Origin: an uncultured Eubacterium sp.
GTDB taxonomy: Bacteria > Bacillota > Clostridia > Oscillospirales > Acutalibacteraceae
Direction of reading: 5' to 3'
Length of the DNA: 43,311 nt
Assembly: GCA_900542875.1 (NCBI GenBank)
Contig: UQPH01000008.1
Location: forward strand, 1 to 43,311
Shown here: in pieces, positions 25,529 to 33,747 of the stretch
Numbering within the stretch: position 1 is the first letter of the stretch
How the letters are laid out: each line of letters starts with the position of its first letter
Notes under the pieces: model-generated
The model's database searches: none
What the model saw: the letters and a program-made list of their open reading frames with translations, nothing else
Told to the model about the DNA's origin: nothing
Position numbers and translations under genes: made by a program

Positions 25529-25549
25529 AAATTTGAAGATTATTTTACA

Positions 25550-28500
25550 TCAGTCCTGCTTACGCTTTTTTCTTGCATACAAAATCAAAGCCAAAACGAG
25601 AAGCAAAACAATCACGGCACAAACAGCAATGATAATAACATTTTTTGTATTATTCTTGCTCTGCGTCTGTGCATTTTCCTCTTGAGCACTCATAACCGAG
25701 CCGTCGGCTGACGCACTCTTAGGTGAAGCGTCATTTGAATCCTCGGCATCTTTTGAATCATTTGAGGAATCGGATTTATTGTCTGTATTTTCGCTCTTAT
25801 CCTTAGAATCGGCTATCTTAGCTTTATTCTGCTCAGATGCTTTTTTAGACGAAGATTTTGACGATGACGAAGAATTGCCCTTTGAATTACTTGCAGAAGA
25901 ATTGCCGCCGGAATTTGACGAGCCCGAATTTGAAGTGCCGGAGCCGTTATTCTTTGAGTCGTCAAGCATAGATGTATTTGCCTTTGTATAATCCCTTACA
26001 TACATAACGACAATGTTTTCATTACCGTTCAGTTCCTGAGCGTTCATATACGAATTAACAAATACTCCGTCAACAGAATACATCCAGCCCGAATTTGGTC
26101 CATACTGTTTTTCGGACAGGTTATTAATTGACGAAACATAACTGCCGACTGCGCTGAAGTACATATTATTATCGGCAATCATTTTCTTAAACACATCGAA
26201 GACGGTAGCACCCTTGGTGAACGAATCAACATTCACTTTTGAAATGAGAGTTTTTCCGTCGAGACCCAGGAGCGAGAATGTTACGGAAATGGGCTTATCG
26301 TTTTCCAGCTTAAAGGAGGCAAGTTTTGATGAGAACAACTGAGCCTTTGTTTCAACGCTCATCTCGGCATAATCATCGGTATAATTGTTTTTGCCGAGCA
26401 CAAGCAAATATGCACTTACCGGTTGCTTATAAAGTTGCTTAAACTTAGCGAGTGCCTCTTTGTCGAAATTCTTTGCATCCTTGAATTTATTATAATACTT
26501 TCCGAGTGATTCATCGCTCAAAACGCTGTTTATCTTAACGAAAGTATCATCATTCGGCGTTTCATTAAGAATAAGAGTTTCATTTGAAAGTAAGTCCTTA
26601 TTGCTTGTATGGAAAAGTCTCCAGTCTTCCTGGCTCTCCCAGCCCGGAAGTTCGTCAACCTTAATGCCCGTACCCTGAATTTCGGAATGATTGCGTACGA
26701 AATCAACGCTTGATTTATCGCTGTTCCAAACGATTTCACTGTACGGTGAAAGACTGTCAATGACACTGTAAATATCGGAATTATCGCCGAGAAGTCCGCT
26801 TGCGTAATTTTCCTTTGCCTTATCCATAAGCGCAAGCTGTGCGTTGATTTCTTCACGTGTAAGGTGCTTAACGGTTACATCGATATTCTTTGTGACATAA
26901 AGGTTCGGATTTTCCTTACTTGTCATTCTTACGGTAAGAGTAACCTTTTTATCGGCGGAAGACGATTCGCCGAGCGGTCTGTAAACAAAGCCCCTGAATG
27001 AGTTTATTTCGATGACATCGGTATCCGAACTTGTAACAGAGAATTTATAATTCCAATAGTCCCAATATTCGCCGTAATTGATAGCGGAGAGTTCGCTCTT
27101 TGTAACGACATTTTTAGGGATAACGAGTTGAATATCGTTATCAACGGCGGAAGTATCAAGTTTTTTCTTGCTTGCCATATCGGTAAGTTTATCGGCAGTA
27201 TAGCAAGAGAGAACAGCGTTCATCTTATCAAGAGACTGATTGAGTTCGGAGTCGGAAAGAGGCGCAATTATAACTGTATAAGTTCGAGTAACCGAAACTT
27301 CAGTTGACGGATTCGTTATAAGTGCAGTAAGAATAACGGTATGCTCCTGCTTATCACGGTAAACCTTTCCGAGATAAGGATTATAAAAAGCGTCAGCCCC
27401 GCCCTTTCTTAAGTCATCTGAAATTTCAAGGTGAGACGGATCACTGCTCTGCCAAGTAACGGTGGCATAATTATACTTTCCGCCGTATCTGTTAAGATTA
27501 GACGGAAGAGTGAGGTTCGATGTTACATTATCAAGGGACTCGTTACCGTCCTTAATTACATTTGCGTCGAGTTGCTCTTTTGCAGAAGTCTCAAGCGCAG
27601 TCTTTACGCTGTCGGTATTCCACGGAATAAGCAGAGCGTAATTATCCGTTTCGGGATAAGTTACGGTTTTGCCCTCAAAAGTAAGGTTGAAAAATACTTT
27701 AACCTGCTTGCCCTGAGCAAAACTGTTTTCGTCGATTTGGGGAAAGAAAATTTTACCGTTTGAGGACACAAGGCTTTCATCGTCTGTTGATTTAACAGTT
27801 ACGGTAATACCGTCAAAGCCTTTATTTTTAAGTACGGTATTAAGTTTTGTAATAACATTGCTGTCAACGCCGTACTTTGGCTGAAGCGATGAAAAACTCC
27901 ACTCCATAGAATCAAGAACGGCACGCAAATATACATCGGGGTCAATATTTTTTGACCAAACATTGATATTAAATTCCTTTGTTCCGACAGCCTCGCCTCT
28001 GGTAATTGTGGCTGTGAGAGTAACGGTTACTATATTCTTGTCGGGGAGAGTTACCTTACCCTTATCGGAGATAATTTCAGCGTTACTGCTTTTCCAAACG
28101 AGATTGCATTCATTATATTCTTTAGGCAAACCAAGGGTGCACTCTTCCTTAACGGTTGAGTAATCAAGGGTGAGTTCGTCAACTGCGGTCTTAACCTTTT
28201 TTGCATCCTCTTTTTTCTTTGCCTCGGCTGCTTCCTCTTCGGGAGTCTTTGTATTCTGCCAGGTTAAAATCGGGTAGCCGTTGTTTTTATTCTTAGTATC
28301 AGCAACGAAAGCATGAGTCTCGCCTGCGTTAAGATTTGAAAGCAAAGTATCTTTATCCGTAATCTGCACAAATTTATCGGCAGAAGTACCGCCGGGTGTT
28401 GCAGTTTGAGTAAGGTAATAACAATTTGTTACGGCAGCATTTGTAAAACCGCTGACGCCGCATTTGCTCTCGCCGATATTATAACAGTAAGCGAGAGTAC

Positions 28501-29227
28501 CCGCAGTCTGTCTGCCTGTGATGCCGCCGCTTCTGCTTGTACCGCTTATTGTACCGGTATTATAACAGTACTTAACATTTACCTTTGCCGTTGTGTCGCC
28601 GATGATACCGCCTGCGGTTACACCGGTTACCGTAGCGCTGTTACTGCACGAAATAACGGAAGACGCAACCTTTTTATTAGTCAAGACATTACCTACGATA
28701 CCGCCGACGTAATTTCTCTTTGCGCTGACAGAGCCTGCAAACGAGCAGTTTTCTATCGTACCGCCCTGAAGTTTACCGACGATACCGCCTGCACTTGAGC
28801 CTGTGGTGCTGACATTACCCTCAACTTTAAGATTCTTTACGCTACCGCCGTAAACGCACCAAAACAAGCCGTAAAAAGCGGCAGTGGTATTAATGCTCAG
28901 TCCCGATACGGTATGATTTTTTCCGTCAAAGATGCCGCTGTAAGCCTCTGTAACATAACCGCTCTCGGGCTTTCCGATAGGATACCATTCCTTAGAATTA
29001 AGGTCAATATCATCGGTAAGGACTGCATTTACATTACCGTTGGTTTTTGTATAGTCGGAAAACCATGCAAGTTCTGCACCGTTTCCTATTTGATACACTC
29101 CGTCCACGCAGTTTGGTTCCTGCTTATCCGTACCGTTCCACGCCGTTGAGGCGAAAGCGGGCACGGCAGAAAGGGTGCTAATCAATAATATCGCCGTCAA
29201 TATTAATGACACAATTCTCTTTTTCAT
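25550..29227 (-). CDS. Anchored surface protein with GLUG, Ig-like and DUF4430 domains
   Basis: A 1225-residue exported protein. It has a classic signal peptide ending AVPAFAS (about residue 27). Residues 30-300 contain IFDGKNHTVSGL and repeated GGIVGKL, GGIVGNV, GGIIGD, GGITGR segments, which are GLUG repeats. After a Glu/Lys helix (about 335-350) come several Ig-like units typical of atrophied bacterial Ig domains (LVWKSSNAEIIS, VTWQSSDPSHLEIS, IVWNSDKSSVDFV). Residues about 1000-1080 match DUF4430 (FDVFKKMIADNN, NSGWMYSVDGVFVNSYM), a fold shared with the C-terminal domain of transcobalamin. A roughly 110-residue Ser/Asn/Lys linker and a transmembrane helix (about 1195-1217) with a RKKRKQD tail complete it. 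There is no LPXTG motif. Translation overlaps the HNH-repeat gene by 50 bases and has AAGGAG. Confidence 0.88.
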   Translation of the reverse strand: MKKRIVSLILTAILLISTLSAVPAFASTAWNGTDKQEPNCVDGVYQIGNGAELAWFSDYTKTNGNVNAVLTDDIDLNSKEWYPIGKPESGYVTEAYSGIFDGKNHTVSGLSINTTAAFYGLFWCVYGGSVKNLKVEGNVSTTGSSAGGIVGKLQGGTIENCSFAGSVSAKRNYVGGIVGNVLTNKKVASSVISCSNSATVTGVTAGGIIGDTTAKVNVKYCYNTGTISGTSRSGGITGRQTAGTLAYCYNIGESKCGVSGFTNAAVTNCYYLTQTATPGGTSADKFVQITDKDTLLSNLNAGETHAFVADTKNKNNGYPILTWQNTKTPEEEAAEAKKKEDAKKVKTAVDELTLDYSTVKEECTLGLPKEYNECNLVWKSSNAEIISDKGKVTLPDKNIVTVTLTATITRGEAVGTKEFNINVWSKNIDPDVYLRAVLDSMEWSFSSLQPKYGVDSNVITKLNTVLKNKGFDGITVTVKSTDDESLVSSNGKIFFPQIDENSFAQGKQVKVFFNLTFEGKTVTYPETDNYALLIPWNTDSVKTALETSAKEQLDANVIKDGNESLDNVTSNLTLPSNLNRYGGKYNYATVTWQSSDPSHLEISDDLRKGGADAFYNPYLGKVYRDKQEHTVILTALITNPSTEVSVTRTYTVIIAPLSDSELNQSLDKMNAVLSCYTADKLTDMASKKKLDTSAVDNDIQLVIPKNVVTKSELSAINYGEYWDYWNYKFSVTSSDTDVIEINSFRGFVYRPLGESSSADKKVTLTVRMTSKENPNLYVTKNIDVTVKHLTREEINAQLALMDKAKENYASGLLGDNSDIYSVIDSLSPYSEIVWNSDKSSVDFVRNHSEIQGTGIKVDELPGWESQEDWRLFHTSNKDLLSNETLILNETPNDDTFVKINSVLSDESLGKYYNKFKDAKNFDKEALAKFKQLYKQPVSAYLLVLGKNNYTDDYAEMSVETKAQLFSSKLASFKLENDKPISVTFSLLGLDGKTLISKVNVDSFTKGATVFDVFKKMIADNNMYFSAVGSYVSSINNLSEKQYGPNSGWMYSVDGVFVNSYMNAQELNGNENIVVMYVRDYTKANTSMLDDSKNNGSGTSNSGSSNSGGNSSASNSKGNSSSSSKSSSKKASEQNKAKIADSKDKSENTDNKSDSSNDSKDAEDSNDASPKSASADGSVMSAQEENAQTQSKNNTKNVIIIAVCAVIVLLLVLALILYARKKRKQD

Positions 29228-29492
29228 TTTTATTCTCCTTTGGATGTTCTTTTTTGTATCGGATTCGGTTGGCTTTTTGCCTTTCTCGTCTGTCCAGTTT
29301 TTTCTGTTCTCTGAGAGGGTTCGGCTCTTTTATGCCGACAGCCTCGAGTGCTCTCGGCCAGGGGCCGAAATATGACTTAATGTAAGCGACCTCATCATCT
29401 GAAAAATCGGATTTTTTAGGAAGTTTTTTGAGTGTTTCATATTTTTTCAAAAGTAGGAAAACACAGTCTTCTTTTGTCAATTTAACGCTCAT
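29178..29492 (-). CDS. Small basic protein with an HNH-associated repeat-like domain
   Basis: A 104-residue protein. Residues 5-55 (LLKKYETLKKLPKKSDFSDD then YIKSYFGPWPRALEAVGI) match the homing-endonuclease-associated repeat (HNH_repeat): a K-x-L-P-x-x-x-D-F stretch followed by the FG-x-W-x-x-A-L-x-x-x-G signature. Only one repeat and no nuclease domain are present. The C-terminal half is strongly basic (RERQKANRIRYKKEH) and probably binds nucleic acid. It is the first reading frame after the cobalamin riboswitch, with AGGAGG upstream of its ATG. Its 3' end overlaps the surface-protein gene by 50 bases. A regulatory or coupling role is inference. Confidence 0.75.
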   Translation of the reverse strand: MSVKLTKEDCVFLLLKKYETLKKLPKKSDFSDDEVAYIKSYFGPWPRALEAVGIKEPNPLREQKKLDRRERQKANRIRYKKEHPKENKNEKENCVINIDGDIID

Positions 29493-29507
29493 TTCAACCT
29501 CCTGAAT

Positions 29508-29547
29508 AAAAAATGCACATTCCTACAAATAATTGTAAAAATGTGCA
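29508..29547 (-). terminator. Riboswitch-controlled terminator with alternate antiterminator
   Basis: TGCACATT and AATGTGCA (29514-29521 and 29540-29547) pair, with TAC/GTA inside, and are followed by six T on the minus strand (29508-29513). GTTGCAC at 29609-29615 can instead pair with GTGCAAC at 29543-29549, which includes five bases of the terminator arm, giving an antiterminator. Confidence 0.8.
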
Positions 29548-29648
29548 ACGATATTTGCAAAACGAACAAGCCAAAGAATACAAACCTTCTTCGGTTGTCT
29601 GACAAACGGTTGCACTCTTCACTGTCCAAAAGCGATACATAAACCACA

Positions 29649-29765
29649 GTATTCGGCAGGTATCCCGACTTAATGAACGGCAGAGCCTTCAAATTACGGT
29701 AATGACGGTTGCGACGGATTTTCACCGAACTTCCCCTTAAATGCGACTGACGCAACACCGAATAC
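29649..29765 (-). promoter_or_regulatory. Cobalamin riboswitch aptamer (short variant class)
   Basis: On the minus strand the closing stem GTATTCGG/CCGAATAC pairs 29758-29765 with 29649-29656. Between them are the conserved core AAGGGGAAGTTCGGTGAAAA, then ATCCG, GTCGCAACCGTCATTACCGTA, and the B12 box AAGTCGGGATACCTGCC just before the closing stem. At about 117 bases it is shorter than the classic class I riboswitch and fits the adenosylcobalamin variant group. It precedes the terminator/antiterminator and the HNH-repeat gene, so cobalamin is expected to reduce expression. Confidence 0.9.
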
Positions 29766-29787
29766 AGATTTATTAAATTTTCATTTA

Positions 29788-29838
29788 GCCGAGCAAGAAA
29801 AATGCGAATTTATTTTTCGCATATGTTTCTTACTCGGC
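29788..29838. repeat. Long inverted repeat between the apt-like gene and the riboswitch
   Basis: GCCGAG...CTCGGC (29788-29793 and 29833-29838) continues inward as AAGAAA/TTTCTT and ATGCGAA/TTCGCAT with a few mismatches, around a seven-base AT loop. It probably ends apt transcription. There is no strong U-tract, so it may have another role. Confidence 0.55.
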
Positions 29839-29865
29839 CTGTTAAAAAGTTACCGAGCCGTATTC

Positions 29866-30408
29866 TTACTTAAAGAAAAGCGGGAGCTTTTCGAGATAAA
29901 TAATATCGTCTCTGTCTGCCGCATCGCCCTCTGCAAGCGGAAACGCAGAAGCAACAACATTGGCATTAAACTTTGAGAGGAGTTCCTTTACGGCTTTAAG
30001 CGAACCGCCTGTTGAAACAACATCGTCCACTATGAGAACTCTCTTTCCGTCGAGCAAATCCCCGTCCTCGTGGCCGAGATAAAGAGCCTGCTCTTTTTGG
30101 GTGGTGAGTGAAATATCAACTACCTTTTCAGGGTGATCCATATATACCTTAACGCCCTTACGAACAACAATATATTTCTTGCCCGACATTTTGCTCATCT
30201 CGTAAGCGAGGGGAATGGACTTAGCCTCGGGGGTTACTATGTAGTCGAACTCGGGAACCTTCTTTAAGAGTTCCCTTGCACAAACCTCGGTAAGTTCTAC
30301 ATCGCCGAAAAGAATAAATGCGGCAATGTCCATTTTGTCGGAAACGGGAAACTTCTGGAGTTTACGCTCAATTCCGCCGATTTTCAGTGTATAGTATTCT
30401 TTACTCAT
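29866..30408 (-). CDS. apt: Adenine phosphoribosyltransferase-like protein
   Basis: Purine-salvage type phosphoribosyltransferase that would convert adenine + PRPP to AMP. The 180-residue protein has the PRPP-binding motif VLIVDDVVSTGGSL near residue 124 and DYIVTPEAKSIPLAYEMS, which fits APT, with KKYIVVRKGVKVYM following. There is also a TTQKEQALYLGHED segment. APT and related group members (xpt-like, pyrE-like) share the PRPP loop, so the base is inferred. It overlaps the hinT gene by 4 bases. The start has GGGAG upstream. A long inverted repeat and the riboswitch follow. Confidence 0.8.
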   Translation of the reverse strand: MSKEYYTLKIGGIERKLQKFPVSDKMDIAAFILFGDVELTEVCARELLKKVPEFDYIVTPEAKSIPLAYEMSKMSGKKYIVVRKGVKVYMDHPEKVVDISLTTQKEQALYLGHEDGDLLDGKRVLIVDDVVSTGGSLKAVKELLSKFNANVVASAFPLAEGDAADRDDIIYLEKLPLFFK

Positions 30409-30737
30409 ATCAGCTTTTCTCCCAACTCGACTCCGCCGATAACATGAAAATGCAAATGCATAACAGTCTGTCCGGCATCGGAGCCGCAGTTATTAATTAT
30501 ACGATAAGACGAAATCCCCTGTGATTTGGCAATTTCCGGTATCTTTTCAAATATATGCTTTACATAAACGCTATTGAGTTCGTCAACATCATTGGCGGAC
30601 TCAATATGCTTTTTAGGCACACAGAGAAAATGAACCGGTGCAACGGGATTAAGGTCCTTAAATGCAAGCATCATATCGTCCTCGTAAACCTTGGTTGAGG
30701 GGATATTGCCGTTTATAATCTCACAAAAAACGCACAT
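30405..30737 (-). CDS. hinT: Histidine triad (HIT) nucleotide-binding protein
   Basis: Small Hint-type hydrolase acting on nucleotide phosphoramidates such as aminoacyl-adenylates. It opens with CVFCEIINGNIPSTKVYEDD (a zinc/Cys pair at the start) and carries the HIT motif HLHFHVIGG near the C-terminus. PVAPVHFLCVPKKHIES is typical of the family. Total 110 residues. I chose the ATG at 30735-30737 because GGAGG lies seven bases upstream; an ATG two codons earlier would have almost no spacing. It overlaps the apt-like gene by 4 bases and lies 15 bases after alaS, which makes an aminoacyl-adenylate; a functional connection is plausible. Confidence 0.93.
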   Translation of the reverse strand: MCVFCEIINGNIPSTKVYEDDMMLAFKDLNPVAPVHFLCVPKKHIESANDVDELNSVYVKHIFEKIPEIAKSQGISSYRIINNCGSDAGQTVMHLHFHVIGGVELGEKLI

Positions 30738-30752
30738 AGTCATTCCTCCGTA

Positions 30753-33380
30753 TTACTTAATCAGAGATTTCACAATTTCTTCTACGGCAGAGAGCGCACC
30801 GTCAAGTTTTGACAAATCCTTTGCTCCTGCCATAGCGGAATCGGGACGACCGCCGCCGCCGCCTCCTGCGAGTGCGGCAACCTGACGAACAAGATCTCCT
30901 GCCTTAACGCCCTTAGCAATTGCATTCTTGCCGCAAACGGCAACAATGCTCGCCTTATCGGAATTAACTCCTGCAATAACGGCAACTGCGTTATCGGACT
31001 TTGCCTTAATATCGTCGCCCATGGTGCGAAGTGCGTCGGGAGAAGCACTGTCAAGTTTGGCTGTATAAACCTCAAGGCCGTCAATTTCAAGCGGCTTTGA
31101 AAACATATCTGCACTCTTAAGTTTAGTCAGTTCGGCATTAAGGTTTTGAATTTCTTTATCCTTTTCCTTACTCTCGCCCAAAAGAGCCTCGACACGGCAG
31201 GTAACATCGTTCTCGCTTGTTTTAAGAGAGGAAGCGACAGCCTTAACCGTATTTTCCTGTTTATTGAGATAAGCGATTACATTAGTGCCGGTAAGAGCGG
31301 TAATACGGCGAACGCCGGAAGCAACGGAAGCCTCTGAAACAATCTTAAACAGTCCGAGTTGACCGCTGTTTGAAACATGAGTACCGCCGCAGAACTCGGT
31401 TGAAAAATCTCCCGCTTTAACTACTCGTACAACATCTCCGTACTTTTCGCCGAAGAGCATCATAGCGCCCATTTTCTTAGCCTCTTCGATAGGCATTTCC
31501 ATCATCTCAACTTTTTGCGCCGAGAGGATAAATTCATTTACTCTGTTCTCAACGGTTGCGATTTCTTCATCAGTCATCGCATTAAAGTGAGTAAAGTCAA
31601 AACGAACCTCATTTTCGTTAACAAGCTGTCCTGCCTGCTCTACATGAGTACCGAGAGTTTCTCTTAAAGCTGCCTGAAGAAGATGAGCGGCAGTATGGTT
31701 ACGCATAATTGCAAGTCGTCTGTTTTTATCAATCTCGGCAGTCACTTTATTTCCCGGGGAAAGAACGCCCGAAGCGACAACGCCGCTGTGGATATAAACG
31801 CCGTCTGCATTCTTTGCGGTATCCTCTACGATAAATTCTGCGCCGTCAAGTTTAATCACGCCTGTGTCGGCAACCTGACCGCCCGAGGTTGCATAAAACG
31901 GAGTTTTATCAAGAATTACAGAGCCCTTTTCACCTATTCCGAGCATTTCAACCTGCTCACCGTCGGAGTTGATAAGAGCAAGAATTTCTGCCTCGCACTC
32001 AAAATCAGTATAACCGACGAACTCTGTTTTCTCAGCCTTAATCTTTACGCTCTCGCCTTTCCAAGCGTCTGCACCTGCGTCCTTACGAGCGGCACGGGCA
32101 GTTGCCTTTTGGTTTGCAAGAAGTTCGTTAAATCTATCCTCGTCAACGGTCATTCCTTTTTCCTCTAAGACATCCTTAGTAAGGTCAAGCGGAAAACCGA
32201 AAGTATCATTAAGTTTGAATGCGTCGTCACCTGAGAATACAGTGCCTTTTGTATTTGCGATATATTCGTCAAGCAATGCAAGACCTGCGTCAATAGTCTT
32301 ACCGAAAGACTCCTCCTCAGAAAGAATTACACGCTTAATAAGTTCTGCCTTATCCTTTAGTTCGGGATATGCTACTTCGTTATCTTTAATAACGGTATCG
32401 CACACCTTATAGATAAACGGCTCGTTAACTCCGAGCAATCTGCCGTGGCGGCACGCTCTTCTGATAAGACGACGAAGGACATAGCCTCTGCCGTTATTTG
32501 ACGGAATAACGCCGTCGCCTATCATAAATGTTGACGAACGAACATGGTCGGTGATAACACGAAGCGAAACATCGTTTTTAGCGTCATCGTGATAATGAAC
32601 GCCTGCGATTTCGCTGATTTTCTTCATAGTGTTCTGTACGGTATCAACCTCGAAAATATTATCAACGCCCTGCATAATGCAAGCAAGTCTTTCAAGACCC
32701 ATACCGGTATCTATATTTTTATGTTTAAGTTCGGTATAATTTCCGTTGCCGTCATTATTAAACTGACTGAATACATTATTCCAGAACTCCGTATATCTGT
32801 CGCACTCGCAGCCCGGTCCGCAATCAGGAGAGCCGCAACCGTACTTTTCTCCACGGTCGAAGTAAATCTCCGAGCAAGGTCCGCATGGTCCCGAGCCGTG
32901 CTCCCAGAAATTATCCTCCTTACCGAGGCGAACTATATGAGACGGATCAACTCCGTTTTGCTTAGTCCAGATTTCGTAAGCCTCATCATCGTTTTCGTAA
33001 ATAGTAACATAAAGTTTATCGACAGGCATTTCAAGAACCTTGGTGCAAAATTCCCATGCCCAAGCGGTAGCCTCTTTTTTGAAATAATCGCCGAACGAGA
33101 AGTTACCGAGCATTTCAAAAAATGTACCGTGACGTGCTGTTTTACCGACCTGCTCTATATCGGGAGTTCTGATACATTTTTGGCAGGTTGTAACTCTGCT
33201 TCTCGGCGGAGTCACCTCGCCGGTAAAATACTTTTTCATAGGTGCCATACCGGAATTGATAAGAAGAAGACTCTTATCTCCGTTAGGCACGAGAGAAAAG
33301 CTGGGGAGTCTGAGATGTCCCTTGCTTTCAAAGAAAGAAAGATACTTTTCTCTGAGGTCGTTTAATGAAGTCCATTCCAT
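30753..33380 (-). CDS. alaS: Alanyl-tRNA synthetase
   Basis: Class II synthetase that charges tRNA(Ala). Length 875 residues is complete. The N-terminal catalytic domain has INSGMAPMKKYFTGE (motif 1 region) and GRGYVLRRLIRRACRHG. The editing domain has HTAAHLLQAALRETLG and CGGTHVSNSG, with zinc/His-Cys residues that remove Ser and Gly. The C-terminal DHHA1 domain ends with AGGGGGGRPDSAMAGAKD. An unusual Gly-rich cysteine group (CGSPDCGPGCECD) near residue 180 is seen in many clostridial AlaRS. GGAG precedes the ATG. I found no T-box leader in the 100 bases upstream. Confidence 0.97.
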   Translation of the reverse strand: MEWTSLNDLREKYLSFFESKGHLRLPSFSLVPNGDKSLLLINSGMAPMKKYFTGEVTPPRSRVTTCQKCIRTPDIEQVGKTARHGTFFEMLGNFSFGDYFKKEATAWAWEFCTKVLEMPVDKLYVTIYENDDEAYEIWTKQNGVDPSHIVRLGKEDNFWEHGSGPCGPCSEIYFDRGEKYGCGSPDCGPGCECDRYTEFWNNVFSQFNNDGNGNYTELKHKNIDTGMGLERLACIMQGVDNIFEVDTVQNTMKKISEIAGVHYHDDAKNDVSLRVITDHVRSSTFMIGDGVIPSNNGRGYVLRRLIRRACRHGRLLGVNEPFIYKVCDTVIKDNEVAYPELKDKAELIKRVILSEEESFGKTIDAGLALLDEYIANTKGTVFSGDDAFKLNDTFGFPLDLTKDVLEEKGMTVDEDRFNELLANQKATARAARKDAGADAWKGESVKIKAEKTEFVGYTDFECEAEILALINSDGEQVEMLGIGEKGSVILDKTPFYATSGGQVADTGVIKLDGAEFIVEDTAKNADGVYIHSGVVASGVLSPGNKVTAEIDKNRRLAIMRNHTAAHLLQAALRETLGTHVEQAGQLVNENEVRFDFTHFNAMTDEEIATVENRVNEFILSAQKVEMMEMPIEEAKKMGAMMLFGEKYGDVVRVVKAGDFSTEFCGGTHVSNSGQLGLFKIVSEASVASGVRRITALTGTNVIAYLNKQENTVKAVASSLKTSENDVTCRVEALLGESKEKDKEIQNLNAELTKLKSADMFSKPLEIDGLEVYTAKLDSASPDALRTMGDDIKAKSDNAVAVIAGVNSDKASIVAVCGKNAIAKGVKAGDLVRQVAALAGGGGGGRPDSAMAGAKDLSKLDGALSAVEEIVKSLIK

Positions 33381-33417
33381 AATTTTATCTCCGAATCCGA
33401 CGAAAAACCGTCGAATT

Positions 33418-33446
33418 ATTATCTTCTAAATTTATTCTAAAAACAA
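33418..33446 (-). promoter_or_regulatory. Possible promoter of alaS
   Basis: Minus-strand TTGTTT at 33441-33446, 17 bases, GATAAT at 33418-33423. It overlaps the T-rich tail of the ydbC terminator. The match is only moderate. Confidence 0.35.
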
Positions 33447-33472
33447 CATCAAGGCGGGAGAGGTCTCCCGCC
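33441..33472 (-). terminator. Terminator after ydbC
   Basis: GGCGGGAG and CTCCCGCC (33453-33460 and 33465-33472) form a GC-rich eight-pair stem with a tetraloop, followed on the minus strand by a T-rich stretch. It ends ydbC and the ackA transcript. Confidence 0.8.
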
Positions 33473-33482
33473 TGTGCATACA

Positions 33483-33698
33483 TCATAACTTTGATGCGAT
33501 ATTAGTCAATTCAACAAGTTCTTCCTTTGTAAAGGTAAGTCCCTTGCTCATCTTTGTATGATCGGGTGACCAATCTCTGACATCAACCTTCGGCTCTCTG
33601 CCGTTCCAAGAGATCATATTTACCTCTCTTGTCCATCCACGGGATGTCTCGGAAATAACACCGAGATGCTCAGTAATTTCGTACTTAATTTCCGGCAC
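33483..33698 (-). CDS. ydbC: YdbC-like single-stranded DNA binding protein (PC4 fold)
   Basis: A 71-residue protein with the PC4/YdbC pattern: ITEHLGVISETSRGWTREVNMISWNGREPKVDVRDWSPDH followed by MSKGLTFTKEELVEL. PC4-like proteins bind single-stranded DNA through a beta-sheet surface and act in transcription or repair. The block R-x-W-S-P-D-H-x-K-M-x-K-G is almost invariant in Firmicutes homologues I remember. A GAAAGGAGG ribosome site precedes the ATG. It is 49 bases downstream of ackA in the same direction, so they may be cotranscribed, and a strong terminator follows. Confidence 0.9.
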   Translation of the reverse strand: MPEIKYEITEHLGVISETSRGWTREVNMISWNGREPKVDVRDWSPDHTKMSKGLTFTKEELVELTNIASKL

Positions 33699-33747
33699 TG
33701 TATTTTCCTCCTTTCATGAAACTGTATATCTCTTAATCATAAGCAAA

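Noticed and set aside
29489..29758. An 89-codon minus-strand frame ahead of the HNH-repeat gene
   Set aside because: It lies over the cobalamin aptamer and its expression platform, and its sequence has no protein-like pattern.
32544..33365. A 273-codon plus-strand frame opposite alaS
   Set aside because: Antisense to the AlaRS catalytic domain; no motif and no ribosome site.
33381..33482. T-box leader for alaS
   Set aside because: The gap is about 100 bases and is taken up by the ydbC terminator; no T-box sequence or specifier stem is visible.
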